A program made the position numbers and the translations under genes. From B10-G9 sp963712165 (GTDB taxonomy: Bacteria; Chloroflexota; Anaerolineae; Anaerolineales; UBA11858), in assembly GCA_963712165.1 (NCBI GenBank), contig CAVQGY010000001.1:372001-436000 (forward strand): a stretch of 64,000 nucleotides of DNA, in the 5' to 3' direction. Below the pieces are notes generated by a model that worked only from the letters and a program-made list of their open reading frames with translations, made no database searches and had not been told where the DNA came from. Below are positions 15,965-25,529 of the stretch, piece after piece; position 1 is the first letter of the stretch; every line of letters starts with the position of its first letter.

Positions 15965-17239
15965 ATGAAGTCCAAGAAATATATCTCCCTTCTCGCAATC
16001 ATATTGCTGATCAGCCTGGCATTGAGTGCCTGTGCTGGAGGATCTCCTCCAGAAAACGCTCCCCAGGAGGGTGAAGAGAATTTGGAACCGACCGCTGAAA
16101 CTGCTGTGGATCCTGAAGATGCTGGGGCAGATCAAGAAGGTGAGGCTGAAACCCCTGATGTTCCCCAATTTGATCCCACCAGCCCCGTGGTCCCTTTAAG
16201 CGACACCGAGATCCAGGAACTGGGAGTGGACTGCCAGGGTTCACCGGATGAGATCGCCCGCTGCATCAAGGACTGGCAGGAAAATAATATGCTCTACTGC
16301 CAGGAGTTGGATGTTGAGGATTGTTCAGACGCCATCAGGGCCAATTATGTTCTCCCCGGTCTTTTCACCAGCCAGGACCTGATCAAGAACAAGCAGCTGG
16401 ACGGCAAAGTATACGGCATTTGTTTTGATTACGCGGTGATCTATTGCTCGATCGCGGAACATTACGGGTTGGACTGCCGGGTGGTCAACTCGATCTCCAA
16501 GCCCAGTGAACGGCCTGGAACCTACGTGCCGATCACCACCGGCATGTCGGAAGAAGAGTATACCCGCTGGAATGAACAGCTCAAAACCAAGGGGATCGAT
16601 TATGACTACGACGTGCTGCGCCTGATCGCCAAGGAGACCCCGGGACATTATTGGGCCGAAGTCAATCTGGACGGCAAATGGGTCGTTCTGGATGCCACTC
16701 GGGGGACCGTGGGCGGCAGTACCGAGACCGAATACATCGCATCAGGTGACTTTGAGATCACGGACTGGTTTGCCACAGATTCCTCCCTGACAGCCTACGA
16801 ATACGCGGTCAGGATCGCCCAGGGAGAGGATCTGCGCAATGAGGGGTATGACTCAGTCGGTGAGCAGTTCCTGGAAGGCCGCGAGGTCGCCCAGGAATAT
16901 GGCGATGCGGAAAACTACGAAGGGATAATTGATAGTTTAGGACAGGAGGGGCGCTCTGCTACCATGAACGATTTTATGCAGGGCTACGGCCTGATGCCCT
17001 ACCTTCCCACCTGCCAGGCGACCTGCGACTTCCTGGGTGCTCCGGGAGAATGTTACGAGGATTGTGAAGAGGAAAACGAGATCCTGATGTGTTATGAAGA
17101 CTGTTCAGGTGATCCTTATTACTTCGGCTGCCTATACCTTGAAGCAGGAGAGGATGAGGATATCAGCCTGGAAGCTTATTTAGCCTGCTCCGGGATCTCC
17201 CTGAATGTCGGTTGTGAGAATACCTGCGCGGGAGATTAA
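15965..17239 (+). CDS. Transglutaminase-like lipoprotein
   Basis: 424-residue secreted protein. Start at 15965 behind AAGGAG; lipobox LSA|C23, then an acidic Glu/Pro linker. The core shows the transglutaminase/cysteine-protease triad order: Cys in KVYGICFDYAVIY, His in ETPGHYWAEV and Asp in KWVVLDATRG. The C-terminal part is Cys-rich (CQATCDFLGAPGECYEDCEE), likely disulfide-bonded outside the cell. The family includes peptidases and cross-linking enzymes; the substrate is not readable. Flanked by its own terminator at 17259. Confidence 0.82.
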   Translation: MKSKKYISLLAIILLISLALSACAGGSPPENAPQEGEENLEPTAETAVDPEDAGADQEGEAETPDVPQFDPTSPVVPLSDTEIQELGVDCQGSPDEIARCIKDWQENNMLYCQELDVEDCSDAIRANYVLPGLFTSQDLIKNKQLDGKVYGICFDYAVIYCSIAEHYGLDCRVVNSISKPSERPGTYVPITTGMSEEEYTRWNEQLKTKGIDYDYDVLRLIAKETPGHYWAEVNLDGKWVVLDATRGTVGGSTETEYIASGDFEITDWFATDSSLTAYEYAVRIAQGEDLRNEGYDSVGEQFLEGREVAQEYGDAENYEGIIDSLGQEGRSATMNDFMQGYGLMPYLPTCQATCDFLGAPGECYEDCEEENEILMCYEDCSGDPYYFGCLYLEAGEDEDISLEAYLACSGISLNVGCENTCAGD

Positions 17240-17258
17240 GTACTTAAACTAAAAAATG

Positions 17259-17285
17259 AAGCCCACCGAGAGGTGGGCTTTTTTT
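17259..17285. terminator. Bidirectional terminator
   Basis: AAGCCCACC-GAGA-GGTGGGCTT followed by T7, between convergent genes ending at 17239 and 17287. Confidence 0.85.
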
Positions 17286-17286
17286 A

Positions 17287-18369
17287 TTAATGTGAGCCGC
17301 ACAGGCCGGGTTCATTTCCTTTGGGTTTAAAACCGTAGTAGGACCGGCAGGTGCTGTCAAAGGAATAAACTCTTTTAACCGGATAAGTCCATCTTCCACG
17401 AAAAGGGCTGCCGGCGCTTTCTTCCGTGAAGTGGTCATGGTAATCCCGCAGATCCAAAGCCTGCATACCGTCATCAGCCCAGGCGCTCCACATATATCCC
17501 GTATTTCCGATCAGCTCTGTTTTATAGGCGATCTGCAAACTGTTGAGTTCTTCTGGATTGCGTCGGACCCAGGCCAGATCTGGATCATCCCCTTCCCCAC
17601 TATCAAAAACCAAGCTTTCATAGCCATTTAATGAATCATTGGGAGGATCATTCTTCATCGGGATAGCACCCCCCACATCCCCATCCCTGTCCTCATAGAC
17701 CTGGACATTTTCAACGTTCCATTCCAGGCTGGTGGGCAAACTGGTCTGGATCAGGAAATCTCCCCGGCCATTTTCATCCAGATCCAACTCCAAACCATAT
17801 TTCACCGTTCCGCTGGTCGGCAGGTTCTCAGCCAGGTAAATGATGGCATAGGTCCAGGTTGGACCAACCTTCAGGTTGACCCGGATGATATCAATGCCTC
17901 CCTGGTACACCATCACCTCAGACGTGAAAGGACGCTCCAAAATATTATTTTGGTAATCATCACCAGAGGTGGTCCCTTCTGCCGCGTGTTCGCTTGAGTT
18001 GTGGTCTGTGAGATAGGAATCCACTTTCTCTTTGATCCCTCCGGGAAATTCTAGATGAGCCACCGCGGGTTTCAGCGTTGGCGTCAGGCTGGGCTCTATT
18101 GTTGGTCGCAGGGTTGGAGTCGCCGTCACCAGAGGCTCATTCACGACTTCCTGACCCGATTCGGAGGTGCCGATCTCAGCAGCAATGGCTGTCTTGCGGG
18201 CTTCCTCCACTCCTACCAACCAGGCTTCCTTGGTCAGAGTTGCCTGAACACCCGCCTGAACGGCTTCTTCCAGGGACATCGGTCCCCCTTCTCCGCCAAA
18301 GTTGCACCCCACCAGGCCGAGAATGATAAGTATAAATACCACAGTTAAACCGCTGGCAGTCCTGCTCAT
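17287..18369 (-). CDS. Secreted lipoprotein, paralog of 18511-19686
   Basis: 360-residue lipoprotein of unknown function. ATG at 18369 behind TAGGAG; lipobox LVG|C followed by a Thr/Pro linker (TATPTLRPTIEPSLTPTLKP). The mature domain has Ca-site-like acidic turns (ELDLDENGRGDFLI, DRDGDVGG), GDDPDLAWVRRNPEE, and a closing STCRSYYGFKPKGNEPGLC with two Cys. These segments align in order with the next minus-strand gene, so the two are tandem duplicates. Not a family I can name; possibly Anaerolineae-restricted. Confidence 0.75.
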   Translation of the reverse strand: MSRTASGLTVVFILIILGLVGCNFGGEGGPMSLEEAVQAGVQATLTKEAWLVGVEEARKTAIAAEIGTSESGQEVVNEPLVTATPTLRPTIEPSLTPTLKPAVAHLEFPGGIKEKVDSYLTDHNSSEHAAEGTTSGDDYQNNILERPFTSEVMVYQGGIDIIRVNLKVGPTWTYAIIYLAENLPTSGTVKYGLELDLDENGRGDFLIQTSLPTSLEWNVENVQVYEDRDGDVGGAIPMKNDPPNDSLNGYESLVFDSGEGDDPDLAWVRRNPEELNSLQIAYKTELIGNTGYMWSAWADDGMQALDLRDYHDHFTEESAGSPFRGRWTYPVKRVYSFDSTCRSYYGFKPKGNEPGLCGSH

Positions 18370-18463
18370 GCAAACTCCTAGAGAATTCCAGTTGAGAGTT
18401 TGATCATTGGCTCTCTTTATGAGACTGATCGACAAGGGATATTATACTAAAATTACCTGGCTG

Positions 18464-18497
18464 AACAGGGCACACACCTTATCGTGTATGCCCTGTT
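18464..18497 (-). terminator. Hairpin after 18511-19686
   Basis: AACAGGGC-AC-ACAC ... GTGT-AT-GCCCTGTT forms a 12-bp stem with one internal mismatch. The T-run is poor, so termination efficiency is uncertain. Confidence 0.55.
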
Positions 18498-18510
18498 TCT
18501 ACTCAGATGG

Positions 18511-19686
18511 TCATTCAGGCATCGTGCAGGGTTGGCAGAACCAAGGTGGTGAAATTTCGTCTGGACATTCCGGCATACATTCCGGGCTGCAATAAGTGCC
18601 GACGTGCGTTAGAAAATTGTAACAAAGACGGAAGCCTTCTCCAGGTTCATAGATCTGGCACAGCCCGATTTCATCGCCTACAGGATCAAAACCGTACCAG
18701 GAGCGGCAGGTAGTGTCCAGCAGGTAGATCTCCTGGATGGGGTGGTAGCGATGCTCGGGATAGGGGCTGCCAGCCTCCGGGAAAGTGAATTGATCGTTAT
18801 AATCCGCCCGACCGGGATCTCGAAGACCTTCATCAGCCCAAATAACCCACAGATATCCAGTCCCTCCGGTCAATTCAGCTTTGAAGGCGATTTCAAGGCT
18901 GTTGGGCTCCTCCGGGTTGAGCCGTACCCAGGCCAGGTCCGGGTCATCTCCCAGGCCTCCCTCGAACACTACCCGGTCATACCCGTCCCCAGCATCGCCT
19001 TCAGGCAGTTCCTCGGTCAGCAAAGGTAGCTCACCACCCACATCCTCATTGGTATCTTCGAGGACAGTAACACCCTCTACGGTCCATTCTTCCCCAGTCG
19101 GCTGTGGAGCCAGGATCAGGTAATCTCCCCGGCCGTCAATATCCAGGTCAAGCTCTATCGCATACTGGGCAGCGCTTGTTTCCGGGAGGGGTGTCGCCAG
19201 GAAGATCTGCACGTAGAACCAGGGGGGATTGAATTTCAAATTGGCCCGAATGATATCCAGGTAACCGCGGTATTCTCCCATCCCTCGAACGAACGGGCGC
19301 TCATAACGATTGATGAAGAATTGGTCACCGTAGGTAAAGCCATCATCTGCATGATCAATGGAATTGAAGTCTGTCACCCAGGAATTATTCTTCTCCGCAG
19401 GTGAAGCCGGCATCACGACATGGATGATCTCAGGCAATGGTGTATCCGCAGGTTCCTCGGTATCCTCCAGTTGGGGACTATCCGCCGGTTCTTCAGACTC
19501 ATCCGGGGTACCTGGATCAGCCTCAGCAGTCTGCTGGGCGGATTCAACAGCAGCCTCCCAGGCCATTTTCGTCTGGGTTTCCGCCACCCTCAGCGAAACC
19601 TCAACATCGACCTCATCAGCTGGGCCGCAGGCCGACAGAGTTAGGACAAATAGAGACAGTATCATGATCAGGATCCATTTTTTCAT
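18511..19686 (-). CDS. Secreted lipoprotein, paralog of 17287-18369
   Basis: 391-residue lipoprotein. ATG at 19686 behind GAGAGGAGAG; lipobox LSA|C, then an acidic Glu/Pro/Asp linker. The mature domain repeats the landmarks of its neighbour: ELDLDIDGRGDYLI, DTNEDVGG, GDDPDLAWVRLNPEEPNSLE, and TTCRSWYGFDPVGDEIGLC. It has an extra C-terminal Cys-rich tail (YCSPECMPECPDEIS, WFCQPC) absent from the paralog. The acidic turns look like calcium-binding loops, but this is inference. Confidence 0.75.
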   Translation of the reverse strand: MKKWILIMILSLFVLTLSACGPADEVDVEVSLRVAETQTKMAWEAAVESAQQTAEADPGTPDESEEPADSPQLEDTEEPADTPLPEIIHVVMPASPAEKNNSWVTDFNSIDHADDGFTYGDQFFINRYERPFVRGMGEYRGYLDIIRANLKFNPPWFYVQIFLATPLPETSAAQYAIELDLDIDGRGDYLILAPQPTGEEWTVEGVTVLEDTNEDVGGELPLLTEELPEGDAGDGYDRVVFEGGLGDDPDLAWVRLNPEEPNSLEIAFKAELTGGTGYLWVIWADEGLRDPGRADYNDQFTFPEAGSPYPEHRYHPIQEIYLLDTTCRSWYGFDPVGDEIGLCQIYEPGEGFRLCYNFLTHVGTYCSPECMPECPDEISPPWFCQPCTMPE

Positions 19687-19916
19687 TGCGCTCTCCTCTC
19701 TCAAACGGTATCTAAATAGGAACGAACTATCCCTAACGGGCAAATACACCAGCCCAAATCAGATTATTGGAAAAACTGTTACCTATAGATCTTGGTTGAA
19801 GGTACAACGGATAAAATGATAACCAAGCCAGGCGGCTCATTCTTGAGTTTATACGAATACAAGACTCCTGTCAACGAATAATCAACCCTTCCAGAAAATG
19901 GTACACTTGGTGCATT

Positions 19917-20993
19917 GTGATCCATAAAAAACTGATAACTAAAATCCAGTCTATCCTCCTGGCTTGGTACAAGGAGAATGCCCGGGATCTACCCTGGCGG
20001 GAAACCAGTGATCCCTATGCCATCTGGGTTTCTGAAGTCATGCTTCAGCAGACCCGGGTTGAAACGGTCATCCCCTACTACCAGCGCTGGCTGGCTGCAT
20101 TTCCAACCATTCGGACCCTGGCAGAGGCGGATGAAGACCAGGTGTTAAAACACTGGGAAGGCCTGGGATATTACCGCCGGGCTCGAAACCTGGGTGCAGC
20201 TGCCCGGATCCTGGAAGACCGTTTCGGGGGAGAGCTGCCTGCTGAAAAGGAGGCACTCCTGAGCCTTCCCGGGATCGGACCTTATACGGCTGGCGCAATC
20301 CTCTCTATCGCCTTTAACATACCTGCCCCGGTCCTGGACGGCAATCTGAAACGTGTCTTCTCAAGATTCTTTAATATCAGTACTCCTCTCGAGGACTCAA
20401 AAACAGTAAAAGAACTTTGGGGAATCGCCGAGATCCTGCTTCCCGAATCCACTCCCGGGGATTTCAATCAAGCATTGATGGAGTTGGGAGCACTGGTTTG
20501 CTTGCCCAGGAATCCCCGCTGCACTGAATGCCCGTTGGCTGCAGATTGCCAGGCCAATCTGCTGAAATTGCAGAAAGAACTTCCTGTCCGGAAAGAGAAA
20601 AGGGCCCTGCCGCATCTGCAGGTGACCGCAGCCGTGATCCCCCAGGATGGAGCTGTGCTGCTCGCTAAAAGACCTCCTGGAGGCTTACTGGGGGGGCTGT
20701 GGGAGTTTCCGGGCGGGAAGCAGGAAAAGGATGAAACCCTCCAGGCAACTCTGGCCAGGGAACTCAAGGAAGAGTTGAATCTGGAAGTGGAAATTGGATC
20801 CCAGCTGGGCGAGTACCATCATGCCTATACGCATTACAGGGTCACTCTGCATGCCTTCAACTGCCGGCTGGTCAGCGATGATCTCCAGCTTAACTATCAC
20901 ACGGAATATGACTGGGTCCAACTCCCGGAACTGGATACCTATCCCATGGGAAAGATCGACCGCCAGATCGCGGAACAACTCCAAGAGAGATAA
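19917..20993 (+). CDS. mutY: A/G-specific adenine DNA glycosylase
   Basis: Removes adenine mispaired with 8-oxoguanine in base excision repair. The 358-residue protein starts at GTG 19917. Catalytic Glu40 lies in SEVMLQQTRVE, the helix-hairpin-helix is LPGIGPYTA (118-126) and catalytic Asp141 lies in PVLDGNLKRVFSR. The iron-sulfur cluster Cys195, 202, 205 and 211 have the canonical C-x6-C-x2-C-x5-C spacing. The C-terminal domain is Nudix-like with WEFPGGKQEKDETLQ and RELKEELNL, recognising 8-oxoG. A weak ribosome site leaves the exact start open by a few codons. Confidence 0.95.
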   Translation: MIHKKLITKIQSILLAWYKENARDLPWRETSDPYAIWVSEVMLQQTRVETVIPYYQRWLAAFPTIRTLAEADEDQVLKHWEGLGYYRRARNLGAAARILEDRFGGELPAEKEALLSLPGIGPYTAGAILSIAFNIPAPVLDGNLKRVFSRFFNISTPLEDSKTVKELWGIAEILLPESTPGDFNQALMELGALVCLPRNPRCTECPLAADCQANLLKLQKELPVRKEKRALPHLQVTAAVIPQDGAVLLAKRPPGGLLGGLWEFPGGKQEKDETLQATLARELKEELNLEVEIGSQLGEYHHAYTHYRVTLHAFNCRLVSDDLQLNYHTEYDWVQLPELDTYPMGKIDRQIAEQLQER

Positions 20994-21079
20994 AAAATCC
21001 TCACCTGGCTCAACTTGACGGGAAACCTCCGGTGCAGGATAATCCAATCAGAAGAGTTCAGATCTTCAAGGCCAAACCC

Positions 21080-22001
21080 ATGAGGCAATCTCAAACTATC
21101 CCCCATACTTATTTAATCCTTGCCCTGGTCATCCTGCTCCCATCCTGTCGACCGGCTTCCCCTGAACCTCAAGTGACGGGTGAAAGCCAGACTTCTTCAA
21201 TTCCCACCCCAACCACCCCGGATGCCGACCAACCTCCCAAGCTGGAAGGTGACCCCAATCCCCTGCCTCCGGATCCCCTGGATGTGGTTTTCTTCAGCGA
21301 GGACGGTGTTGAGCTCCAGGGACGATTCTATCCTGCAGAGACAACCGGCCAGCCTGTCGTGGTTTTCATGCACTGGTACCCGGGTGATCAGTACGAATGG
21401 GAAGAAGTTGCCTACTGGCTTCAAAATCGGGGCAGCAGCGGGGTTCGCCGCGGTGTTCCCTGGCTTGACCCGAGCTGGTTTCCAGCCCTGCCCCCAGGCA
21501 CCAGCTACAATTCATTGACATTCACATTCCGGGATTGCGCGGGAGGATGCAACCAGTTGAGTCCAGAGGAGTGGCTCAGGGATGCCAGAGCCAGCCTGGA
21601 GGCCGCCCGCTCCCTGGATGGCGTTGATCCTCAGCGGGTGATCGCTGTCGGCGCCAGTATTGGTGGTGACGCTGCAGTTAGCAGCTGCGCGGCTGTACTT
21701 GAAGGAGATCCTTCGGCCTGCCTGGGCGCGCTTTCCTTCTCACCGGGAAATTACCTGGGAGAGTCCTACCCTGATCTGGTAGCTGAACTGGGCGATTCTG
21801 ACCCCTCCTCGTCCTGCCTGGTGTTTATATGATGAAGCTGATCCAGATGCCCTGGTCTGTATGGAAGCTGACGGCCCTCACTACCAGGCGGAAGGTTGGC
21901 AGGGGGGAAATCTTCATGGCATGCACCTGATAACCTCGACCCTTGATCCCCTACCCTTACTTCGTTTGGTGGAATTTCTTGAGTCAGTTCTTGATAACTA
22001 A
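21080..22001 (+). pseudogene. Frameshifted alpha/beta-hydrolase lipoprotein
   Basis: Start at 21080 gives MRQSQTIPHTYLILALVILL with lipobox LPS|C. The hydrolase domain shows VVFMHWYPGD (oxyanion region) and the nucleophile elbow GASIGGDAAV. The first frame ends at 21832 after DPSSSCLVFI, but the next frame continues YDEADPDALVCMEADGPHYQ and GGNLHGMHLITS, containing the expected acid (DEADP) and catalytic His (LHGMHL), and stops at 22001. One inserted base near 21820 explains the break. The whole triad would be present if repaired, about 307 residues, similar in plan to dienelactone hydrolase. Confidence 0.72.
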
Positions 22002-22157
22002 ATTAAGAACTGCTTTGAGATCCCTGGAACAGATTAGATAATAAGCCTTGCTATAAACCCGTTTGTTATAGATAACTAGTCTTGAGCCATCTAAACCTTC
22101 TCAAGTATTGAATATCCTGAAGCATAACACAATTGCCGGTGATGACTCCAATACGTC

Positions 22158-22186
22158 TTGACACGCCTAACTGGTTATGTGATAAT
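22158..22186 (+). promoter_or_regulatory. Strong sigma70-type promoter
   Basis: TTGACA 22158-22163, 17-base spacer, GATAAT 22181-22186 with an extended TG one base upstream. A terminator starts only about 10 bases after this -10 box. Confidence 0.75.
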
Positions 22187-22195
22187 CGCAGTACT

Positions 22196-22231
22196 CCTTG
22201 GCCTGCCCCCCTCAGGTCAAGGGGTATTTTT
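22196..22231 (+). terminator. Terminator immediately after the 22158 promoter
   Basis: Stem CCTTGGCCTG / CAGGTCAAGG with loop CCCCCCT and a run of T at 22226-22232. It lies between the promoter and the SRAP gene, so it may act as an attenuator or end a tiny transcript. Confidence 0.75.
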
Positions 22232-22289
22232 TTAATTTTCAGCTACAATGGGAATGGAGGCTATTCATCAAAGATCAGAGGAGGATCAG

Positions 22290-22970
22290 ATGTGTGGTAG
22301 GTTTACATTAACCGTTTCACCAGAAGATCTGCAGGCTGCCTTTCCGAATTTTTCCATCCCCGGTGATATTCCACCAAGCTACAATATCGCTCCCTCACAA
22401 CCTGTTCCAGTCATTCCGAATGATGGTGAAAATAGGCTTGATTTCTTCCTCTGGGGACTGATCCCCTCCTGGACAAAACCGGATAAGGTTGGAAAATACA
22501 GCTTGATCAACGCCCGTTCAGAAACAGCTGCCGAAAAACCTTCCTTCAAGAGCAGTTTCCGTCATCATCGGTGCCTGATCCTTGCAGATGGATTCTACGA
22601 ATGGAGCAAACCTAAAAGTGGGGGGACTAAAACGCCTTATTACTTCACCCTTGCCGATCACAAACCCTTTGCTTTCGCCGGCCTCTGGGACACATGGGTC
22701 TCACCTGAAGGGGATTCGATCAAAACTGCCTGTATCCTGACAACCTCTCCCAATTCTATAGTGAAACCCGTCCACGAAAGGATGCCTGTCATTCTCGAAC
22801 CCTCTGATTATGGGGCCTGGTTGGAGGCTAAGGAGGATAAACTTGAGGATATCCAGCTCCTGATGAAACCTTACCCGGCCGAAGGCATGGTTTCCTATCC
22901 CGTCTCAACCTATGTGAATTCACCCAGGAATAATTCTGCGCAGTGCATCCAGCCCGGCATCCTTTTATGA
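22290..22970 (+). CDS. SRAP-domain abasic-site shield (YedK/HMCES family)
   Basis: Forms a covalent crosslink with abasic sites in single-stranded DNA. The start at 22290 (behind GAGGAGG) is fixed by biology: Cys2 must follow the initiator Met, as in MCGRFTL. The active-site set is complete: Cys2, Asn74 (LINARSE), Glu104 (GFYEW) and His162 (KPVHERMPVIL). 226 residues, the usual length. Its stop overlaps the ATG of the glycerate kinase (ATGA), an unexpected coupling. An upstream promoter-terminator pair suggests conditional read-through. Confidence 0.93.
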   Translation: MCGRFTLTVSPEDLQAAFPNFSIPGDIPPSYNIAPSQPVPVIPNDGENRLDFFLWGLIPSWTKPDKVGKYSLINARSETAAEKPSFKSSFRHHRCLILADGFYEWSKPKSGGTKTPYYFTLADHKPFAFAGLWDTWVSPEGDSIKTACILTTSPNSIVKPVHERMPVILEPSDYGAWLEAKEDKLEDIQLLMKPYPAEGMVSYPVSTYVNSPRNNSAQCIQPGILL

Positions 22971-24352
22971 AGATACCTCCCCATTCCTTTCTGAGCAGGT
23001 CCATAAGAGAAAAACCCTGGGGAGAAAAAGTCTCCAGGATCCTGGCTGCCTCACTGGCCGCAGTTGATCCCGACCTATTGATCAAGGATTATCTGACCAG
23101 GGAGAATAACCGATTATATTTACCAGGCCATGAGATCGACCTCCAGAGATTCAGAAGGATCTACCTTTTGGGCATTGGTAAAGCCGCTCTATCCATGTCG
23201 ACTGGCCTGGAGGATCTGATCGGCGACCGATTGACCGAAGGTTTTGTCCTCACCAAGAAAGGCCAATCCCACCTGCCGGAAAGTTCACCAAGAAAAAACC
23301 GAATTTTCACCGGAGGTCATCCGGTTCCAGATGAGGATGGCCTGCAGGCAACTAAAGAGATCCTGGACCATCTTCTTTCCCTCAACGAAGATGACCTTGT
23401 GATCGTGTTGATCTCGGGTGGCAGCTCCGCCCTCTTTACCCAACCAGCTGATGGGATCTCTTTGGCTGATCTGAGGAAGACCAATCAAATCCTGCTCTCT
23501 TGCGGCGCAGATATCCGGGAAATGAACACCATCCGCAAGCATCTTTCCCGGGTTAAAGGAGGGGGACTGGCAAAAACCCTCTACCCTGCCCAGATCCTCA
23601 CCTTGATCCTCTCAGATGTCATGGGAGACCCGGCTGATATGATCGGCTCTGGACCCACAGCACCTGATCCCTCCACTTTCTCGGACGCGCTTGCTGTGAT
23701 CGATAAATATGGGTTGAAGGATGTTTTACCAGAACTTGTGGTCGGGAGGCTGGACCAGGGCGCTCAGGGCAGCCTTCCAGAGACTCCCAAAGCTGGAGAC
23801 CCTTGTTTTAAGGATGTGATCAACCTGATCCTGGCCAATAATCGTAAAGCCCTCGAGGGGGGATTAGCACAGGCTCAAGTGGAAGGTTTTTCTACAAGGA
23901 TCCTCCCGGATCATCTTAATGGCGAAGCCTGCGCTGTGGGGGCTGATCTTGCCCATCGGTTGGCGGATCTGGCCCGGGAGGGAAATCCATTACCCAGGCC
24001 TGCCTGCCTGATCGCAGGTGGGGAAACTACAGTGACCTTGACCAATAGTACAAAACCAGGATTGGGAGGTAGAAACCTAGAAACCGCACTATGCGCCATT
24101 GCGCTGCTGGATGGATTGGATAATATTGCGCTGATCACCCTGGCAACTGATGGTGAGGATGGAGCAACGAATTCGGCCGGCGCTGTTGTGACCGGAGAGA
24201 GTCATCAGCTCTGTCAGCGGCTTGGTCTGGACCCGGAGTCTTATCTTCAAAACCATGATTCCTATACCCTGTTTGAAAACCTGGATGATCTGCTCTTGAT
24301 CGGACCAACTGGCACCAATGTCAACGACTTGTGTTTCCTGTTTGCGTTCTAA
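22967..24352 (+). CDS. Glycerate 2-kinase (DUF4147/MOFRL type)
   Basis: Phosphorylates D-glycerate to 2-phosphoglycerate. The 461-residue protein has the N-terminal DUF4147 domain (LLGIGKAALSMSTGLE, TGGHPVPDEDG, LISGGSSALF, IRKHLSRVKGGGLA) and the C-terminal MOFRL domain (IAGGETTVTLTN, GLGGRNLETALCAI, ATDGEDGATNSAGAV). The ATG overlaps the SRAP stop by 4 bases, indicating translational coupling; the next gene, a hydroxyacid dehydrogenase, follows after 12 bases. Together they would turn glyoxylate or hydroxypyruvate into a glycolytic intermediate. Confidence 0.9.
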   Translation: MKIPPHSFLSRSIREKPWGEKVSRILAASLAAVDPDLLIKDYLTRENNRLYLPGHEIDLQRFRRIYLLGIGKAALSMSTGLEDLIGDRLTEGFVLTKKGQSHLPESSPRKNRIFTGGHPVPDEDGLQATKEILDHLLSLNEDDLVIVLISGGSSALFTQPADGISLADLRKTNQILLSCGADIREMNTIRKHLSRVKGGGLAKTLYPAQILTLILSDVMGDPADMIGSGPTAPDPSTFSDALAVIDKYGLKDVLPELVVGRLDQGAQGSLPETPKAGDPCFKDVINLILANNRKALEGGLAQAQVEGFSTRILPDHLNGEACAVGADLAHRLADLAREGNPLPRPACLIAGGETTVTLTNSTKPGLGGRNLETALCAIALLDGLDNIALITLATDGEDGATNSAGAVVTGESHQLCQRLGLDPESYLQNHDSYTLFENLDDLLLIGPTGTNVNDLCFLFAF

Positions 24353-24364
24353 TTGAGGATTAAC

Positions 24365-25351
24365 ATGGAAGATAAAATCACCGTCTTAATGACCTACAAA
24401 CTCCCAGATGAATGGCAGGGGGATCATCTAGCTGATTACCAGCTGATCCTCCCGGATGGGAATGGAAAAGGCATAACAGGCAATCTCCGGGATCATCTAC
24501 CCAGCGCCTCAGGTATTTTCTGCTTGCTGGACGATCCTATAACAGCTGAAATCCTTCAGTTTGCTCCCAAGCTCAAAGTAGTCAGCAATATGGCCGCAGG
24601 CGTTGACAATATCGACGTAGCTGCCTGCACAAAACTGGGAATCCCTGTTGGCCATACACCAGGCGTTCTGACAGATGGCACAGCGGATCTAACCCTGGCT
24701 TTATTGTTGAGCATTGGCCGCCAATTGCCAAAAGCCAGCCTGGATGCCCGTCAAGGACGATGGTCAGGCTGGGACCCAACCGGTTGGCTGGGAGTCGATC
24801 TAAAAGATGCGACAGTAGGGATCATTGGCCTGGGAAAAATCGGCTATGCGGTTGCTGAGAGACTTTCTGGATTCGGCTCGAATATCATCTTCACAAGCCC
24901 TACTCCCAAACCAGAAAAAGCCAGTATCCTCGGTGCCCGACAAGTTAAACTTGAGGAATTACTCCGGGATAGTGACATAATCTGTATCCATACCGCATTA
25001 ACCGACGAAACCAAAGGCATGATCGATGGCTCAGCATTCAGGATCATGAAAAAATCTGCGATATTGATCAATGCCGCTCGCGGCCAAGTGGTTAACACAG
25101 ACGATCTGGTCGATGCCCTGGATTCCGGTCAGATCAGGGCTGCCGGCCTTGATGTAACTGATCCGGAACCCTTACCTCCTGATCATCCCCTTTATAATCT
25201 GGAGAATTGCCTGATCACTCCTCATATAGGATCCGCTACCTATCGGACACGAAAAGCCATAGCAGAAATCGCCATCCGTAATCTAATTGCCGGGGTCGAG
25301 GGATTAAAGCTACCTCACTGTATCAATCCCGAAGTATATCGATCCACTTAA
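24365..25351 (+). CDS. D-2-hydroxyacid dehydrogenase (glyoxylate/hydroxypyruvate reductase type)
   Basis: NAD(P)-dependent reductase of 328 residues. Substrate-domain segments (VVSNMAAGVDNIDV, GVLTDGTADLTLALLL) and the Rossmann motif GIIGLGKIGYAVAERL are typical of GyaR/GHRB. Catalytic residues appear in order: Arg in INAARGQVVNTDDL, Glu in DVTDPEPLPPDHPL and His in ITPHIGSATY. ATG 24365 with a GAGG site. Its position behind glycerate kinase supports hydroxypyruvate or glyoxylate as substrate; other 2-ketoacids cannot be excluded. Confidence 0.9.
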   Translation: MEDKITVLMTYKLPDEWQGDHLADYQLILPDGNGKGITGNLRDHLPSASGIFCLLDDPITAEILQFAPKLKVVSNMAAGVDNIDVAACTKLGIPVGHTPGVLTDGTADLTLALLLSIGRQLPKASLDARQGRWSGWDPTGWLGVDLKDATVGIIGLGKIGYAVAERLSGFGSNIIFTSPTPKPEKASILGARQVKLEELLRDSDIICIHTALTDETKGMIDGSAFRIMKKSAILINAARGQVVNTDDLVDALDSGQIRAAGLDVTDPEPLPPDHPLYNLENCLITPHIGSATYRTRKAIAEIAIRNLIAGVEGLKLPHCINPEVYRST

Positions 25352-25529
25352 AAACCGGATCATCTTATGAATCTCCCGGGATGAGTCATCTTGCATCTGA
25401 TCTCTGATCTTGGCTTTGATGATTTTTGATACCCTTGATATCCAGGCTTTCTGGTGGTAAAAAAGAAACCCTATAGGGCACTGGTCAATTTCCACTAATA
25501 AGATTTGAATTGGAAATCAAGGAGTCGTT

